DNA of 7,059 bases from Firmicutes bacterium UBA6811. GTDB lineage: Bacteria; Bacillota; SHA-98; UBA4971. A program made the position numbers and the translations under genes. Of the stretch, positions 6,418 through 7,059 are shown piece after piece. The notes beneath the pieces are model-generated. The model ran no database searches, was not told the DNA's origin, and was given only the letters and a program-made list of their open reading frames with translations. Numbering within the stretch: position 1 is the first letter of the stretch; each line of letters starts with the position of its first letter. The stretch spans positions 1-7,059 of the forward strand of contig DKEX01000025.1 in the NCBI GenBank assembly GCA_002452295.1. The letters run 5' to 3'.

Positions 6418-6570
6418 ATCGCCAGTGATGGTTGCGGGTCGGATGCCAGGGATCTCTGTTACGGCCCGTGCAAGAAGGTCTCCATGCCATGAGTCCCCAG
6501 TTGGAACGCCGCCGTCGAAGCACTTCACTATTCTCTCTAAGGTGCTTTCCGTTGCTGAGTAGAATCCGTG
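6418..6570 (-). pseudogene. HepT-like (HEPN-type) toxin fragment
   Basis: In frame with the nucleotidyltransferase remnant, about 51 residues resemble the middle of HepT-like proteins as I remember them: HGFYSATESTLERI, then DGGVPTGDSWHGDLL and a final PGIRPATITGD. The HEPN-type catalytic R-x(4-6)-H motif should lie further on and is absent, because the similarity stops about 50 bases before the binding-protein start. The N-terminal 60 or so residues expected before HGFYS are also missing. The stretch therefore looks like an internally deleted remnant joined to the nucleotidyltransferase. HepT-like and MNT proteins are known toxin-antitoxin partners, which supports the identification. Recognition is from memory of the motif pattern, and a profile search would be decisive. 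Confidence 0.55.
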
Positions 6571-6606
6571 GCCAGTTCCACGCCAAGGGTCGCCCGCCTT
6601 CTCGCT

Positions 6607-6978
6607 TCGGCGTCTATAAAGCACCATCCCTCCCATCTCCACCCGCTCCACCATCGACTTCCCGACGGTTTGCAGGTCTATCAGGTCAAAAGGGAACCGC
6701 GTAATCTCCTCGATCGCGGCCACCGCCTCCCACTATCGCTCAGGACTCAGCCCCCTTACTGCAATGTCGAGATCCGAGGATTCATCGAAGCGCCCGTCAT
6801 CAAGTGCAGATCCGACCAGGTAAACGGCATCCACTCCAAACCGCTCCCCGAGCATCTTCCCTGCGGCAGCGGCCTCTCTCCGAGCGTCATGGGCGAGCAA
6901 GGCCCTCTTCCGCCTGATTATGTCCAGGCGCCTCCTCCATGCACGTATGAACGGTTCGAACTCTCCGGTCGCAGCCAT
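6607..6978 (-). pseudogene. MNT-type nucleotidyltransferase (MntA-like antitoxin) with internal TAG
   Basis: This frame encodes a minimal nucleotidyltransferase. A basic helical N-terminus of about 45 residues is followed by VYLVGSALDDGRFDESSDLD, with the G56-S57 and D69-x-D71 motif of the Pol-beta fold. At codon 82 there is an in-frame TAG (6735-6733). The same frame then continues with WEAVAAIEEITRFPFDLIDL and ends near GMVLYRRR, exactly the rest of an MNT domain including the third acidic strand. A Tyr codon (TAT/TAC) is the natural predecessor of the TAG. MntA-type proteins inactivate their HepT partner by AMP transfer; here the stop would remove the third acidic residue. The start is the ATG at 6978, with GAGGGG 7 bases upstream. 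The in-frame ATG at 7020 sits on the -10 promoter element. The gene is a pseudogene unless the TAG is read through. Confidence 0.75.
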
Positions 6979-6985
6979 GATCGCA

Positions 6986-6991
6986 CCCCTC
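6986..6991 (-). promoter_or_regulatory. Ribosome binding site of the nucleotidyltransferase remnant
   Basis: GAGGGG on the minus strand, 7 bases before the ATG at 6978-6976. It fixes the start of the MNT-type gene at that ATG. Confidence 0.6.
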
Positions 6992-7018
6992 ACCACATAA
7001 TGCTTCCCTAGCTTTTCC

Positions 7019-7027
7019 ATTATAGCA
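7019..7027 (-). promoter_or_regulatory. Extended -10 promoter of the nucleotidyltransferase locus
   Basis: The minus strand reads TGCTATAAT, a perfect extended -10 (TGn-TATAAT). No good -35 hexamer is seen at 17 bases (TGCTAC), as is common with extended -10 promoters. Transcription would begin near 7012, leaving a leader of about 34 bases before the ATG at 6978 and ruling out the ATG at 7020 as the start. Confidence 0.6.
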
Positions 7028-7059
7028 CACGGTGCCCCGTCGTAGCACTATCTCGCTGC

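Noticed and set aside
6366..6419. 18-residue extension of the binding protein before the double ATG
   Set aside because: It places a polar stretch ahead of an otherwise typical signal peptide and runs through the ribosome binding site.
6558..6586. TTGGCG-17-TCTACT as a promoter for the transporter operon
   Set aside because: Only 4 of 6 matches in each box, inside a decayed coding stretch; too weak to call.

Overview
This is a GC-rich bacterial window in which every recognisable gene lies on the minus strand, so the text below reads from high to low coordinates. Strong GGAGG-type ribosome binding sites, a DppA-DppB-DppC style transporter, a MNT/HEPN-type toxin-antitoxin remnant and an insertion sequence with a DruA-like companion gene would suit a high-GC Firmicute or another thermophile-like lineage. 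The substrate-binding protein has a plain signal peptide with no lipobox, which leans towards a diderm. The taxonomic placement is only an inference.

Region 1 (about 7027-6418) is a decayed toxin-antitoxin locus. A MNT-type nucleotidyltransferase gene has a good extended -10 promoter and ribosome binding site. Its reading frame is interrupted by a single in-frame TAG, after which the rest of the domain continues in the same frame. It runs directly into a fragment resembling the middle of a HepT-like (HEPN) protein, lacking both ends.

Region 2 (6365-2726) is a peptide-type ABC import operon: an extracellular substrate-binding protein (family 5), a DppB-type permease and a DppC-type permease. 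All three look intact. The binding-protein gene is separated from the permeases by 157 bases that hold a 15-bp GC-rich hairpin followed by a degenerate 7-base tandem repeat. No ATPase gene (dppD/dppF) is present; after dppC there are 281 bases without a clear gene, then the mobile element.

Region 3 (2444 to the left edge) is an insertion-sequence-like element with two parts. The first is a DruA-family (DUF4338) gene split into two overlapping frames by an apparent frameshift. The second is a full-length DDE transposase whose start codon overlaps the end of the druA-like gene. A hairpin follows the transposase stop at the window edge. The outer boundaries of the element could not be fixed.

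The most unusual items are the druA-like/transposase pairing, the heptamer repeat with hairpin inside the transporter operon, and the amber-interrupted nucleotidyltransferase fused to a HepT-like remnant.
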